Shown here: positions 15,349 through 23,429 of the stretch, piece by piece | How positions within the stretch are numbered: the stretch's first letter is position 1 | Layout of the letters: each line of letters starts with the position of its first letter | Source of the DNA: Actinobacteria bacterium casp-actino8 | Lineage (GTDB): Bacteria; Actinomycetota; Acidimicrobiia; Acidimicrobiales; Ilumatobacteraceae | Direction: 5' to 3' | Length of the DNA stretch: 35,663 nucleotides | Assembly (NCBI GenBank): GCA_001510455.1 | Contig: LFFH01000002.1 | Coordinates: 1-35,663 of the forward strand | Notes under the pieces: model-generated | What the model was told of the DNA's origin: nothing | The model's database searches: none | What the model saw: the letters and a program-made list of their open reading frames with translations, nothing else | Translations under genes and position numbers: made by a program

Positions 15349-15406
15349 TCGCCCACTCTGTTGCGTTAGCACCCGTATACGGGTGCTAACGCAACAGAGT
15401 GGGCGA
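15349..15406. repeat. Perfect 58-bp palindrome; likely terminator for the S51-like gene
   Basis: Two 29-bp arms (15349-15377 and 15378-15406) are exact inverted copies meeting at GTA|TAC with no spacer. On the minus strand the hairpin is followed by TTTTG, as in an intrinsic terminator for the S51-like gene; on the plus strand it is followed by AAAAG. The right arm encodes the last six residues (SPTLLR) and the TAG stop of that gene; the left arm is its inverted copy beyond the stop. The inner half-sites TTAGCACCC...GGGTGCTAA resemble CIRCE/HrcA half-sites (TTAGCACTC) but with a 6-bp rather than 9-bp spacer. The plus-strand permease ends 61 bp away. Confidence 0.9.
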
Positions 15407-16657
15407 AAAGTGCCATTCGGGGCCGGAAGGGGTGTCGCGTATCTCGAGGCCCACCTCGGCCAGGCGGTCACGCAGGAGATCGGACAGGTCGTACCTCTTC
15501 TCGTCCCGCACCGTTCGCCGCACCTCCAGAACCACGCTCATCACCGGATCGATCGCCGTTCGGGGGTCGGCCAGACCCTTCACTGCGGCCTCTCCCAGTC
15601 GCACGATCATGGATCGCAGAGCAGCGCGAGCACGATCCATGGCGTCGCTCTGCAACGTGTCGACCGACCAGTCACGAATGGCGGTCTCGAGTTCGAGGAC
15701 GGCGCGCACTGCTGATTCCGAATCACCACCCGTGAGAGCGGCGTCGAATTCGGACTCGGCTCTGGTCACGTCGTCGAGCAGCGAGGCCGCTGGCGCCGAC
15801 TCCGCATTCGACTGCGACCGGATCGGCGACGTGTCGAGAGGTGTCGAGACCGATCCATGGCGCCTGGGGTCGCGTAACGCGTCGACGGGGAGGGTGGCGC
15901 CGCTCTCGAAGACCGTGGATTCACCACGTACTCGCACCGTGATCGTGCCATTTCCGATGACCGTCGCCGTGTCGGCATCGATGTCGATCACGACTCCGGT
16001 GTGCTCGTCGATTCCGAGGACGTGCGCTCCGTCGGGGAGTTCCTTCTCGAGAGCGGCCAGGCGACGCTCACCCAGATAGCAGAAACGGGTGTCGTGGTGA
16101 CCGCCCTCGGTGTTGTCGTAGTGGGGAATCACCGCAACGTCGAGGCCGACCTCCCGAAGAACGTCGAGACCCTCGAGCCAATGGGGTTCGGCTCCGACCT
16201 TGTAGATCTCGTAGACCGGAACCGTGAATCGGCCGAGAGTGAGAGCGGCCGCCGACGCGAAGGTGACGGCTCCTCCTCCTTGCAGTTTCTCGCGCAGCAC
16301 ATCGGGAACAGGTGTGTTCTCCCACTGAGCCAAGGCGTAGGTGGGACTACCCGGCCCGGCGAACAGATAATCGGCTCGACGGAGAAGGCTGAGCCCCGTC
16401 TCGACGGTGAGAACGTCGACGTCTTTGAGCCGACCCAGACCAGCGACCTGAATCGGGTGACCGACGCTCTGGCGGAAGTACTCGACGGCACGTGACGCCA
16501 ACTCCGGAGCGTTCTCCTGGAAGCCGTACGGGGTGTCGATCACGACGGCGAGTGGATCGCCGGGAAGTCGGGCGATGAGATCGCGGTGATGCTTCATCAT
16601 GGTGGGGGCGGTCTCGCCCGAGCCCATGATCGTGAGAATGCGCGGTGCGGAGGTCAT
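15386..16657 (-). CDS. Peptidase-S51/cyanophycinase-like protein fused to a CysRS-type C-terminal domain
   Basis: This 423-residue protein has two parts. Residues 1-260 look like a class I glutamine-amidotransferase-like/peptidase S51 domain: ILTIMGSGETAP at the start, GPGSPTYALAQW at 101-112, a candidate nucleophile Ser136 in TFASAAALTLG, and PHYDNTEGGHHDTRF at 178-192. The canonical GxSAGA elbow is altered to ASAA. A variable linker (262-295) leads to a helical C-terminal region (296-423). Its end, EVRRTVRDEKRYDLSDLLRD then RLAEVGLEIRDTPSGPEWHF, strongly resembles the C-terminal helical domain of cysteinyl-tRNA synthetase (the CysS/YqeB C-terminal domain). There is no catalytic tRNA synthetase domain. 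It lies 13 bp after an alpha/beta hydrolase gene. Function unknown; a dipeptidase/amidotransferase acting on a thiol or amino-acyl substrate is speculation. Confidence 0.85.
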   Translation of the reverse strand: MTSAPRILTIMGSGETAPTMMKHHRDLIARLPGDPLAVVIDTPYGFQENAPELASRAVEYFRQSVGHPIQVAGLGRLKDVDVLTVETGLSLLRRADYLFAGPGSPTYALAQWENTPVPDVLREKLQGGGAVTFASAAALTLGRFTVPVYEIYKVGAEPHWLEGLDVLREVGLDVAVIPHYDNTEGGHHDTRFCYLGERRLAALEKELPDGAHVLGIDEHTGVVIDIDADTATVIGNGTITVRVRGESTVFESGATLPVDALRDPRRHGSVSTPLDTSPIRSQSNAESAPAASLLDDVTRAESEFDAALTGGDSESAVRAVLELETAIRDWSVDTLQSDAMDRARAALRSMIVRLGEAAVKGLADPRTAIDPVMSVVLEVRRTVRDEKRYDLSDLLRDRLAEVGLEIRDTPSGPEWHFSPTLLR

Positions 16658-16670
16658 CGAGTCACACCCT

Positions 16671-17582
16671 TCATGAGAGGAAGCCGTTTCGTAGATTCGA
16701 CATCATGACCTCGGCGACGGCAATCGGGTGCTGGGCATGAACGTCGTGATGAGCCGGACGAAACCAATGCACACGACCGCGCTTCAGAAGTCGTAACGCC
16801 TCGTCGACCGCTCGATCCTTGTTCTCGGTCCAAGCCACGTCACCGGAGTCGGCGGGGACGAACAGTACCGGGCGATCGATGTGCGCATAGAGATCACTCG
16901 GCCGGTGTGCCCACAGTTCACGAAGGATCGTCATGTGCGTGTCGAACGGGAGCCACGGACGAACGGTGCCGTCGTCGAGCAGCTCGAAATTCGAGAGCGT
17001 TCCGATGATTCCCGACTCGGGCCAGTCGGCGTGCATCGATCGAATCGCGGCTTCCATGCGTCCGGCTCGGGTTCCGGCGAGTCGGGGTGGTTGCAGCGCA
17101 TCCGCACAGTCCTCCCAGACCGGAAACGAGCGTTGAAGATCGATCATTCCACCGTCGACGGCGACCGAACCGATGACGCGATCGGGAAAGCGATGAGCGG
17201 CATCGACGACCACGTTGCCTCCCCACGACTGACCGACGAACACCGCTCGTTCGAGATCGAAGTCGTCGAGGACTCGACACAGGTCGCGGCCGATGGTGGC
17301 GAAGTCGTAGCCCGATGAAGGTCGGTCGCTGCGGCCATGACCGCGCAGGTCGACGGCGATCGAACGAACACCTAGAGTCGTCAGCGCCGCGGCAACTCCG
17401 TCCCACATCCGGGCGTTCGATGCGAGACCATGGATCAACAACACCGGAGGTAGAGAGGCATCGGGGCGGGACGGTGAGCGATCGACGACCCGCAGTGACA
17501 CTCCCTCGGCGACGCTGACGTGTCCGACGTCGCCGTCGGAGACCGGAAAGCGCTCCGCGAAGGTGGAAGAAACGGGAATCAT
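16671..17582 (-). CDS. Alpha/beta hydrolase
   Basis: From the ATG at 17582 this encodes 303 residues. It has the oxyanion segment LLIHGLASNARMWDG (His51-Gly52), the DLRGHGRSDRP loop, the nucleophile elbow GQSWGG with Ser119, a late Asp/Glu near LFVPADSGDVAW and a C-terminal HHDVHAQHP supplying the catalytic His. An upstream in-frame start at 17654 is rejected because it would run into the divergent LarE gene. Homologues are broad-range esterases, epoxide hydrolases or haloperoxidase-like enzymes; the substrate is not evident. It is transcribed away from larE and is followed closely by the S51-like fusion gene, so the two minus-strand genes probably form an operon. Confidence 0.92.
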   Translation of the reverse strand: MIPVSSTFAERFPVSDGDVGHVSVAEGVSLRVVDRSPSRPDASLPPVLLIHGLASNARMWDGVAAALTTLGVRSIAVDLRGHGRSDRPSSGYDFATIGRDLCRVLDDFDLERAVFVGQSWGGNVVVDAAHRFPDRVIGSVAVDGGMIDLQRSFPVWEDCADALQPPRLAGTRAGRMEAAIRSMHADWPESGIIGTLSNFELLDDGTVRPWLPFDTHMTILRELWAHRPSDLYAHIDRPVLFVPADSGDVAWTENKDRAVDEALRLLKRGRVHWFRPAHHDVHAQHPIAVAEVMMSNLRNGFLS

Positions 17583-17620
17583 GCACTGAGAGTCTGCCGT
17601 TGTCGGCTCCGCATGGCACG

Positions 17621-18508
17621 ATGGAGAGCGTGGAGACATCGGCCACGGCATCACTCGACTCGAAAATCGCCGATCTGGAGACGATCATCGGCGAACTCGA
17701 GAACGTCGTGGTGGCCTTCAGTGGAGGAGCGGATTCGGCGTTTCTCGCTCATGTCGCTCATCGAGTTCTCGGTAGCGACCGAAGTGTGGCGGTCACTGCT
17801 GTGTCACCGAGCCTGGCCGGGGCCGAAGAAGCCGAGTGCCGAACACTCGCTGGCGAATGGGGTTTGTCGTGGTTGCCGGTGGACACCGCTGAGATGGAGC
17901 GAGCGGCCTATCGAGCGAACGACGTCGATCGTTGCTATCACTGCAAGGCCGAGTTGATGGACGTGGTCGCTCCGATCGCCGATGCACGACGAGCGACGGT
18001 GGTTCTCGGAGTCAATCTTGACGATCTCTCCGATCATCGCCCGGGTCAACGCGCGGCAATCGAACGAGGCGCGGTGTTTCCGATGGTGCAGGCCGGGTTC
18101 ACGAAAGCTGACGTACGAGAAGCCTCGCGACGTCTCGGTCTTCGCACATGGGACAAGCCCGCCGCGGCGTGTCTCGCCAGTCGAGTTCCGTACGGGACTC
18201 CCGTTTCGGTCGAGATTCTCTCCCGCGTCGATCGAGCCGAGGATGTCCTGCGGCGACTCGGCTTCCGCCAGGTACGCGTCCGTCATTACGGCGAAACGGC
18301 ACGGGTCGAGGTCGACGAGCTCGAGTTGGCCCGGGCGGTGTCGGCTCGTCGGGAGATCGTCGAGGGACTGCGACAGGCGGGGTATCGCTACGTGACCCTC
18401 GATCTCGAGGGATTTCGAAGCGGCAACCTGAATCAAGCGGTCGATCCGGCATCAACGGTTCGTCGGCACGACGGTGGCGACCGTAGGGTTCCGTACGACG
18501 CGGGCTGA
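17621..18508 (+). CDS. larE: LarE-like ATP-dependent sulfur transferase (PP-loop)
   Basis: From the ATG at 17621 this encodes 295 residues. A TTG at 17600 and a GTG at 17630 are alternatives; none has a clear RBS. It shows the PP-loop ATP-pyrophosphatase motif AFSGGADSAF (SGGADS at 34-39), RCYHCK at 104-109, WDKPAAACLASRVPYG with Cys184, and LEGFRSGNLN near the end. This is the LarE signature. In Lactobacillus, LarE adenylates a pyridinium carboxylate and donates its own cysteine sulfur (or uses an FeS cluster) to build the nickel-pincer cofactor of lactate racemase. No larB or larC is in the window, so the cofactor role here is uncertain. It is divergent from an alpha/beta hydrolase and 25 bp upstream of an LLM oxidoreductase. 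Confidence 0.9.
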   Translation: MESVETSATASLDSKIADLETIIGELENVVVAFSGGADSAFLAHVAHRVLGSDRSVAVTAVSPSLAGAEEAECRTLAGEWGLSWLPVDTAEMERAAYRANDVDRCYHCKAELMDVVAPIADARRATVVLGVNLDDLSDHRPGQRAAIERGAVFPMVQAGFTKADVREASRRLGLRTWDKPAAACLASRVPYGTPVSVEILSRVDRAEDVLRRLGFRQVRVRHYGETARVEVDELELARAVSARREIVEGLRQAGYRYVTLDLEGFRSGNLNQAVDPASTVRRHDGGDRRVPYDAG

Positions 18509-18533
18509 CCGCGCGCACTCGAAAGGACGAGTC

Positions 18534-19589
18534 ATGAAGTTGTCCATGATGCTCAATTACGCCGGCGGCTTCCACCAGGCGGTCGACCGAGTGGTCGAAC
18601 TCGAGAAGGCCGGACTCGACGTGGTCTGGATCGCCGAGGCCTACAGCGCCGATGCAATCAGTCAGGTCGGATACCTGGCGGCCAAGACAAACACCGTCGA
18701 GATCGGAACCGGAATTCTGAACGTCTACAGCCGTACGGCGGCTCTCATGGCGCAGACGGCGGTCGGTTGCGACTACGTGAGCAACGGTCGCTTCATTCTC
18801 GGACTGGGTGCCAGTGGCCCGCAGGTGATCGAAGGGTTCCACGGCGTTCCTTACGAGAAGCCCATGATGCGTCTGAAGGAGTACATCGAGGCGTGTCGGA
18901 TGATCTGGAAGCGTGAGCAGCCGTTCCAGATGGATGGTCAGACGGTCAAGGTTCCAGTGCCGGCCGGCGAGGGGACCGGACTCGGCAAGCCACTGAAGAT
19001 CATCAAGCCCGGGCAGGACATCAGACCCGACATTCCGATCTGGTGGGCGAGCCTCATGGGTCTCAGTGTTCAGGCGACCGCCGAAGTGGCCGACGGTTGG
19101 CTGCCGATCTTCTTCGATCCCGAGAAGTTCCACACCGTGTGGGGCGACGATCTGAAGAAGGGACTGGCCAAGCGAGATCCGAAGCTCGGCCCGCTGCAGA
19201 TCTCGGCCGGCGGAATGGCCGCCATCGACGAGAAGTTGACCGGAGACGCTCGTACTCAAATCCTCGACTTCGCTCGGCCGAACGTCGCTCTCTACGTCGG
19301 TGGAATGGGAGCCCGGGACAAGAACTTCTACAACACGATCTGCAAGAAGTACGGCTACGAGAAGGAAGCCATCGAGATCCAGGATCTCTACCTCTCGGGC
19401 AAGAAGGAGGAAGCCGCCGCGGCCGTTCCGGGTGCCATGCTCGAGAACACCAACCTCGTCGGACCGAAGAACTACGTGAAGGAGCGTCTGGCCGCCTACA
19501 AGGAAGCCGGTGTCACGATCTTGTCGGTCACACCGGTCGGTCCTGATGCCGTCAAGACCATCGAGACTCTGAAGGAGATGATCAGCTGA
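18534..19589 (+). CDS. LLM-class F420-dependent oxidoreductase
   Basis: From the ATG at 18534 behind GAAAGGACGAGTC this encodes 351 residues of the luciferase-like monooxygenase superfamily. The N-terminal strand MKLSMMLNYAGG, the ELEKAGLDVVWIAEAY segment and the TGILNVYSRTAALMAQTA and NGRFILGLGASGPQVIEG blocks are typical of actinobacterial F420-dependent enzymes of this class. F420 binding is inferred from the family and the likely host; no FMN-specific feature was seen. Codon use is rich in AAG/GAG/ATC, suggesting high expression. It is 8 bp upstream of a beta-lactamase-like gene and 25 bp downstream of larE, so the three may be co-transcribed. The substrate is unknown. Confidence 0.93.
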   Translation: MKLSMMLNYAGGFHQAVDRVVELEKAGLDVVWIAEAYSADAISQVGYLAAKTNTVEIGTGILNVYSRTAALMAQTAVGCDYVSNGRFILGLGASGPQVIEGFHGVPYEKPMMRLKEYIEACRMIWKREQPFQMDGQTVKVPVPAGEGTGLGKPLKIIKPGQDIRPDIPIWWASLMGLSVQATAEVADGWLPIFFDPEKFHTVWGDDLKKGLAKRDPKLGPLQISAGGMAAIDEKLTGDARTQILDFARPNVALYVGGMGARDKNFYNTICKKYGYEKEAIEIQDLYLSGKKEEAAAAVPGAMLENTNLVGPKNYVKERLAAYKEAGVTILSVTPVGPDAVKTIETLKEMIS

Positions 19590-19597
19590 TTTCGAAC

Positions 19598-20779
19598 GTG
19601 GGGGGAACCGTTTCGGCGGGCTGGGAGCCCGTGCGCGACGCTTTCGTCGCCAATCTCGAGAGCGGCCAGGAGACCGGCTGCGCGGTGTCGGTGTACCACC
19701 GAGGTCAGAAGGTGGTCGATCTCTGGGGTGGCCATTACGACGATGCCGGTACCACGCCGTATTCCGACGACACTCTGCAGTTGGTGTTCTCCACCACCAA
19801 GGGCATCACCGCCATTGCGGTGGCGATGTGCGTCGAGCGGGGACTGTTGTCGTACGACGAGAAGGTGTCGACGTACTGGCCCGAGTTCGCGGCTCACGGC
19901 AAGAGTGATGCGACCGTTGCACAACTCTTGTCGCACCAGTGCGGGCTCTACACGGTCGATGGTGAGATCTCGCTCGCTGATGCGCTCGACTGGTCGACGG
20001 TCACGAGTCGACTCGCCGACACCGCTCCTCGGTGGCCGATCGGAGCGCAGCACGGCTATCACGCCCTCACGTACGGATGGTTGGCCGGCGAACTCGTTCG
20101 GCGGGTCGACCCCTCGGGCCGAAGTCTCGGTTCGTTCGTGCGTGACGAGATCGTCGATCGTGTCGGCGCTGAACTCTGGATCGGTCTGCCAGCCGAGCTC
20201 GAGGATCGCGTCTCGCCGATGATCGGCGGATTGAATCCGGGCGGAGGTGACGACGTCGATCCAGCCGTGAAGGCCATGCTCGAACAGTTCATGGGGCCGA
20301 ACTCTCCGGCTGGTCAGGCGTTGTCGCTCAACGGGGCATTCTCGGTCGAGGGAGCGTTCAACCGCCGCGATGTTCACGCAGCCGAGATCCCGGCGGCCAA
20401 CGGCATCACCAACGCCCGGAGTTTGGCCCGTATCTACGCAGCGACCATCGGCGAGGTCGACGGTGTTCGATTGCTCGATCCGAGCTCGGTCGAAGTGGCC
20501 CGCACGACGGTCACGCCAGCTGGTGAACCCGACACCTGCCTCATCATGCCCACCACTTTCGGGATGGGTTTCATGACGCACGGACAATTCACGCCGTACG
20601 CCGGTCCTGGCTCGTTCGGTCATCCGGGGGCCGGTGGTTCGGTGGCCTTCGCCCAACCCGAGCGCGACATGGCCTTCGCCTACGTCATGAATCGGATGGC
20701 CGAGAATCTGGCGAACGATCTGCGGGCACAGGCATTGACCGATGCTGCAGCTGCGTGCGCAGACGCCGCGTCGCGCTGA
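19598..20779 (+). CDS. Serine hydrolase of the class C beta-lactamase family
   Basis: This 393-residue serine hydrolase has the class C beta-lactamase/esterase (EstB-like) motif set: SxxK as STTK at 65-68, a Y-x-x motif GYHALTYGW with Tyr154, and HPGAGG near 344-349 in place of KTG. The GYHA and HPG variants are usual for EstB-type esterases rather than true beta-lactamases. No signal peptide is visible. The start is GTG at 19598, 8 bp after the LLM oxidoreductase. The last 95 bp are also the 3-prime end of the convergent MFS gene, an unusually long convergent overlap. Esterase or lactone hydrolase activity is more likely than antibiotic resistance. Confidence 0.93.
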   Translation: MGGTVSAGWEPVRDAFVANLESGQETGCAVSVYHRGQKVVDLWGGHYDDAGTTPYSDDTLQLVFSTTKGITAIAVAMCVERGLLSYDEKVSTYWPEFAAHGKSDATVAQLLSHQCGLYTVDGEISLADALDWSTVTSRLADTAPRWPIGAQHGYHALTYGWLAGELVRRVDPSGRSLGSFVRDEIVDRVGAELWIGLPAELEDRVSPMIGGLNPGGGDDVDPAVKAMLEQFMGPNSPAGQALSLNGAFSVEGAFNRRDVHAAEIPAANGITNARSLARIYAATIGEVDGVRLLDPSSVEVARTTVTPAGEPDTCLIMPTTFGMGFMTHGQFTPYAGPGSFGHPGAGGSVAFAQPERDMAFAYVMNRMAENLANDLRAQALTDAAAACADAASR

Positions 20780-21953
20780 TGTAGATCAAACTGGCGACCG
20801 CTGCCGCGGCGGCGAACACCGATATTGCTTCGCGCACTCCGATGGCATCGGACAGAACGCCCGCCAGGGCACTAGTGGCCGACATGGTCAGAGTGACGAG
20901 AGCGAAGTCTCCGGCGAGGATCCGCCCTCGCATTTCGTCGGGTGAGTGCAATTGAAGACCGAACGAGCTGAGTGTCCATTGGGCGCCTCCACCGAGATGC
21001 GCGAGTGTGATGAAGAGTGCCGCCAACGCGAACATGGGCATCCACACTCCGGTCAGGTAGCACACGCTGAAGAGAAGACTCGACATGCCGCAGATCCGGA
21101 GGACCTTCGAGAGATCGTGTCCGGTGTAGCGCAGGGCGATAGCCGGACCGAGGCCGGCCCCGAGGCCACGAGCGCCGATGAGAATTCCTCGAGAGGCATC
21201 GCCACCGCCGTAGACGTCACTCGCCAGAACCGCGAGCTGGGACACGACTCCACTCCCGACGGCGAATGTCGTCTTCGAAAGAATGAGGGCGAGCAGAACC
21301 GGATCTCGTCGGGCGTGCCCGAGTGCTTCGTTCATGTCGGCCATCGGACGTAGACGGCGAGAGGTCGGTTGTCGCGGAGCCTGTAGGGGAGTGCGGATCC
21401 GAGAGAACACCCAAGCCGATGCCGCGAATGACACTGCATTGGCCACGAACGATGCATCGCGTCCGAAGATCGCCGCGAAGAATCCTCCGATGGCGGCGCC
21501 GATCGCGAGCATGATTCCCCACGTCGATCCGAGAAGTGCGTTGGCACGGTTCAACTCGTCGGGATCGCGTGCGAGATTGGGGATCGACGCTTGGCTGGCT
21601 GGTCCGACGACCGCGGCCAAGCCGGAGATCGAACTCTGAAGTACGAAAGCGAGCCACACCGTGTCGGCGCCCACGCCAAGAAGTCCGAGAGCAGCGACGG
21701 CCTGGATGCAACTCACGATGACGAGGATTCGGCGACGGTCGAAGCGATCGGCGATGGGTCCGGCGAAGGGTGAGGCCAGAAACGACGGTAGTGAGAAGGT
21801 CACCATCACCATCGATACAAGAAAGTTGGAGTCGGTGAGGTCTTTCACGAGGCCGAGCAGGGCCACGAAGCTGAACCAGTCCCCCATGTACGAGATGACT
21901 TGGGCGACGAACATTCGCCGCAGGTCGTCGTTCCGGCGCAGCATCGTCCACAT
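20685..21953 (-). CDS. MFS transporter
   Basis: This 422-residue protein has about 12 hydrophobic helices and the MFS loop-2/3 motif ADRFDRRRILV near 67-77. The N-terminal MLRRNDDLRRMFVAQVISYMGDWF is typical of the MFS group that includes enterobactin-exporter-like and macrolide-efflux-like proteins. The long central loop (RTPLQAPRQPTSRRLRP) divides the two six-helix bundles. The C-terminal tail is hydrophilic (MPVPADRSPDSRPSDS) and, unusually, is encoded opposite the C-terminus of the beta-lactamase-like hydrolase. It is the last gene of a tight minus-strand unit behind M20 peptidase, nitronate-monooxygenase-like and flavoprotein genes; the substrate is unknown. Confidence 0.93.
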   Translation of the reverse strand: MWTMLRRNDDLRRMFVAQVISYMGDWFSFVALLGLVKDLTDSNFLVSMVMVTFSLPSFLASPFAGPIADRFDRRRILVIVSCIQAVAALGLLGVGADTVWLAFVLQSSISGLAAVVGPASQASIPNLARDPDELNRANALLGSTWGIMLAIGAAIGGFFAAIFGRDASFVANAVSFAASAWVFSRIRTPLQAPRQPTSRRLRPMADMNEALGHARRDPVLLALILSKTTFAVGSGVVSQLAVLASDVYGGGDASRGILIGARGLGAGLGPAIALRYTGHDLSKVLRICGMSSLLFSVCYLTGVWMPMFALAALFITLAHLGGGAQWTLSSFGLQLHSPDEMRGRILAGDFALVTLTMSATSALAGVLSDAIGVREAISVFAAAAAVASLIYISATRRLRTQLQHRSMPVPADRSPDSRPSDS

Positions 21954-21978
21954 GGCGACCGAACGCTACGTGCTCGGG

Positions 21979-23418
21979 TCAGCGTCGTGCGTGATCGCGA
22001 AGTACGTGAGCCATCGCGATCGTGACCTTGCGACCGGTCGGTACGTGAAGGAATTCGTTCGGGCCGTGGGCATTCGACCCGGGCCCGAGCACTCCGGTGA
22101 TCACGAACTGGGCTTCGGGGAACTTCTCGCCGAGCATTCCCATGAAGGGGATCGTGCCACCCTCGCCGAAAGCACGCCAGGACGCACCGAATGCAGCCAT
22201 CGACGCGCGTTCGAGAGCCTCGGCGAGCCAGGGATCGAAAGTCGGTGCGTTCCAACCCGGCGCAGCATGGGAATTCGACAAGGTCACACGAGCCCGGTAG
22301 GGCACGTCGGTTTCGAGCGCGGACCGTAGGGCAGTCAATGCTCGGTGGGGATCGCACGTCGGCGGAAGTCGGAACGACAAAGAGAGTGCTGTGTACGGAC
22401 GAAGAACGTTGCCGCCCCGAGCCGTCGCGGGGAGACCATCGGCTCCCACGTACGACAATGTCGGTCGCCACGTGTGGGCGAGAATCTGTTCGACCGGATC
22501 GTCGACGCACGGACCGGCATCGTCGACGAACGGGTAGTGACTCGACAGTGGGTCGGGGAATTCTGCGCTCGTGAGTTCGGCCTCACGACGGCGATCATCG
22601 GGGATCTCGACGTGCATCTCCTCGAGCAGGACTCGGCCGGTCGTCGCATCCTCGAGACGGTCGAGCATTGAGCGCAGGATGCGGAACGAACTGGGAACGA
22701 TGCCACTCGCCTCGCCGCTGTGCACCCCCTCGGAGAGAATGTCGACGCGTGCGACGGTCGACACCAGTCCTCGCAGAGACGTGGTCACCCAGAGTCGGTT
22801 CTCGTCGAGGCAGCCCGAGTCGAGGCAGATCACCAGACTCGGTGTGCCGATGAGACCGCTGAGGTGTTCGAGGTATGCCGGCAGGTCGGGGCTGCCGCTC
22901 TCCTCGCTGGCTTCGATGAGAACGACGAGTCGACCGTGGGACCATCCCGCTCGCTGCGCGGCCTCGATGGCGAGTAGGGATGCGTAAGCGGAGTAGCCGT
23001 CGTCGGCACCGCCTCGCCCGTAGAGGCGGTCGCCCTCGAGGACCGGAGTCCAGGGACCGAGGCCGTCGCGCCAACCCTCCATCTCGGGTTGTTTGTCGAG
23101 ATGGCCGTACAAGAGAACGGTGTCGTTCGGTCCGTGTCGCGAACCCTCACCGAAAGGTGGAATCTCCATGACGAGCAGCGGGGTGAGTCCCGGTAGTTCG
23201 ACGACATCGATCGACAGGCCGGCGATCTCGCGTGCGGCACACCAACGACGGATGTGTTCGACGGCTCGATCCATGTGTCCGAGTGCTTTCCACTCGGGTT
23301 CGTACAACTTCGACACGTTGGGGATCGCGATGTAGTCGCAGATCTCGGGCAACACGTCGTCGTGCCAGACGGACGTCACGTGTCCGGAGACGATTTCATC
23401 GGATTCGAGAGACCTCAT
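21979..23418 (-). CDS. M20-family metallopeptidase
   Basis: This 479-residue M20 peptidase (dipeptidase/carboxypeptidase type) has the di-zinc ligands in order: GHLDKQPE (His106, Asp108), GRGGADDG (Asp139), catalytic EASEESGS (Glu172/Glu173), Asp200 in CLDSG and His near the C-terminus in NAHGPNEF. The lid domain is the EGVHSGEASG segment. GHLDKQPE is typical of the ArgE/DapE/CNDP-like subgroup that cleaves dipeptides. No signal peptide is seen, so it should act in the cytoplasm. It is 11 bp after the nitronate-monooxygenase-like gene and 25 bp before the MFS gene in one transcriptional unit. Confidence 0.94.
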   Translation of the reverse strand: MRSLESDEIVSGHVTSVWHDDVLPEICDYIAIPNVSKLYEPEWKALGHMDRAVEHIRRWCAAREIAGLSIDVVELPGLTPLLVMEIPPFGEGSRHGPNDTVLLYGHLDKQPEMEGWRDGLGPWTPVLEGDRLYGRGGADDGYSAYASLLAIEAAQRAGWSHGRLVVLIEASEESGSPDLPAYLEHLSGLIGTPSLVICLDSGCLDENRLWVTTSLRGLVSTVARVDILSEGVHSGEASGIVPSSFRILRSMLDRLEDATTGRVLLEEMHVEIPDDRRREAELTSAEFPDPLSSHYPFVDDAGPCVDDPVEQILAHTWRPTLSYVGADGLPATARGGNVLRPYTALSLSFRLPPTCDPHRALTALRSALETDVPYRARVTLSNSHAAPGWNAPTFDPWLAEALERASMAAFGASWRAFGEGGTIPFMGMLGEKFPEAQFVITGVLGPGSNAHGPNEFLHVPTGRKVTIAMAHVLRDHARR

Positions 23419-23429
23419 GGCAGCAGATC

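Noticed and set aside
15366..15389. Inner palindrome TTAGCACCC/GGGTGCTAA as a CIRCE (HrcA) operator
   Set aside because: The spacer is 6 bp instead of 9, and the site is at a gene end with no heat-shock gene nearby; kept only as a resemblance.
19598..20779. Antibiotic-resistance beta-lactamase
   Set aside because: GYHA and HPG replace the typical YxN and KTG of resistance enzymes and no signal peptide is seen; it fits EstB-type esterases better.
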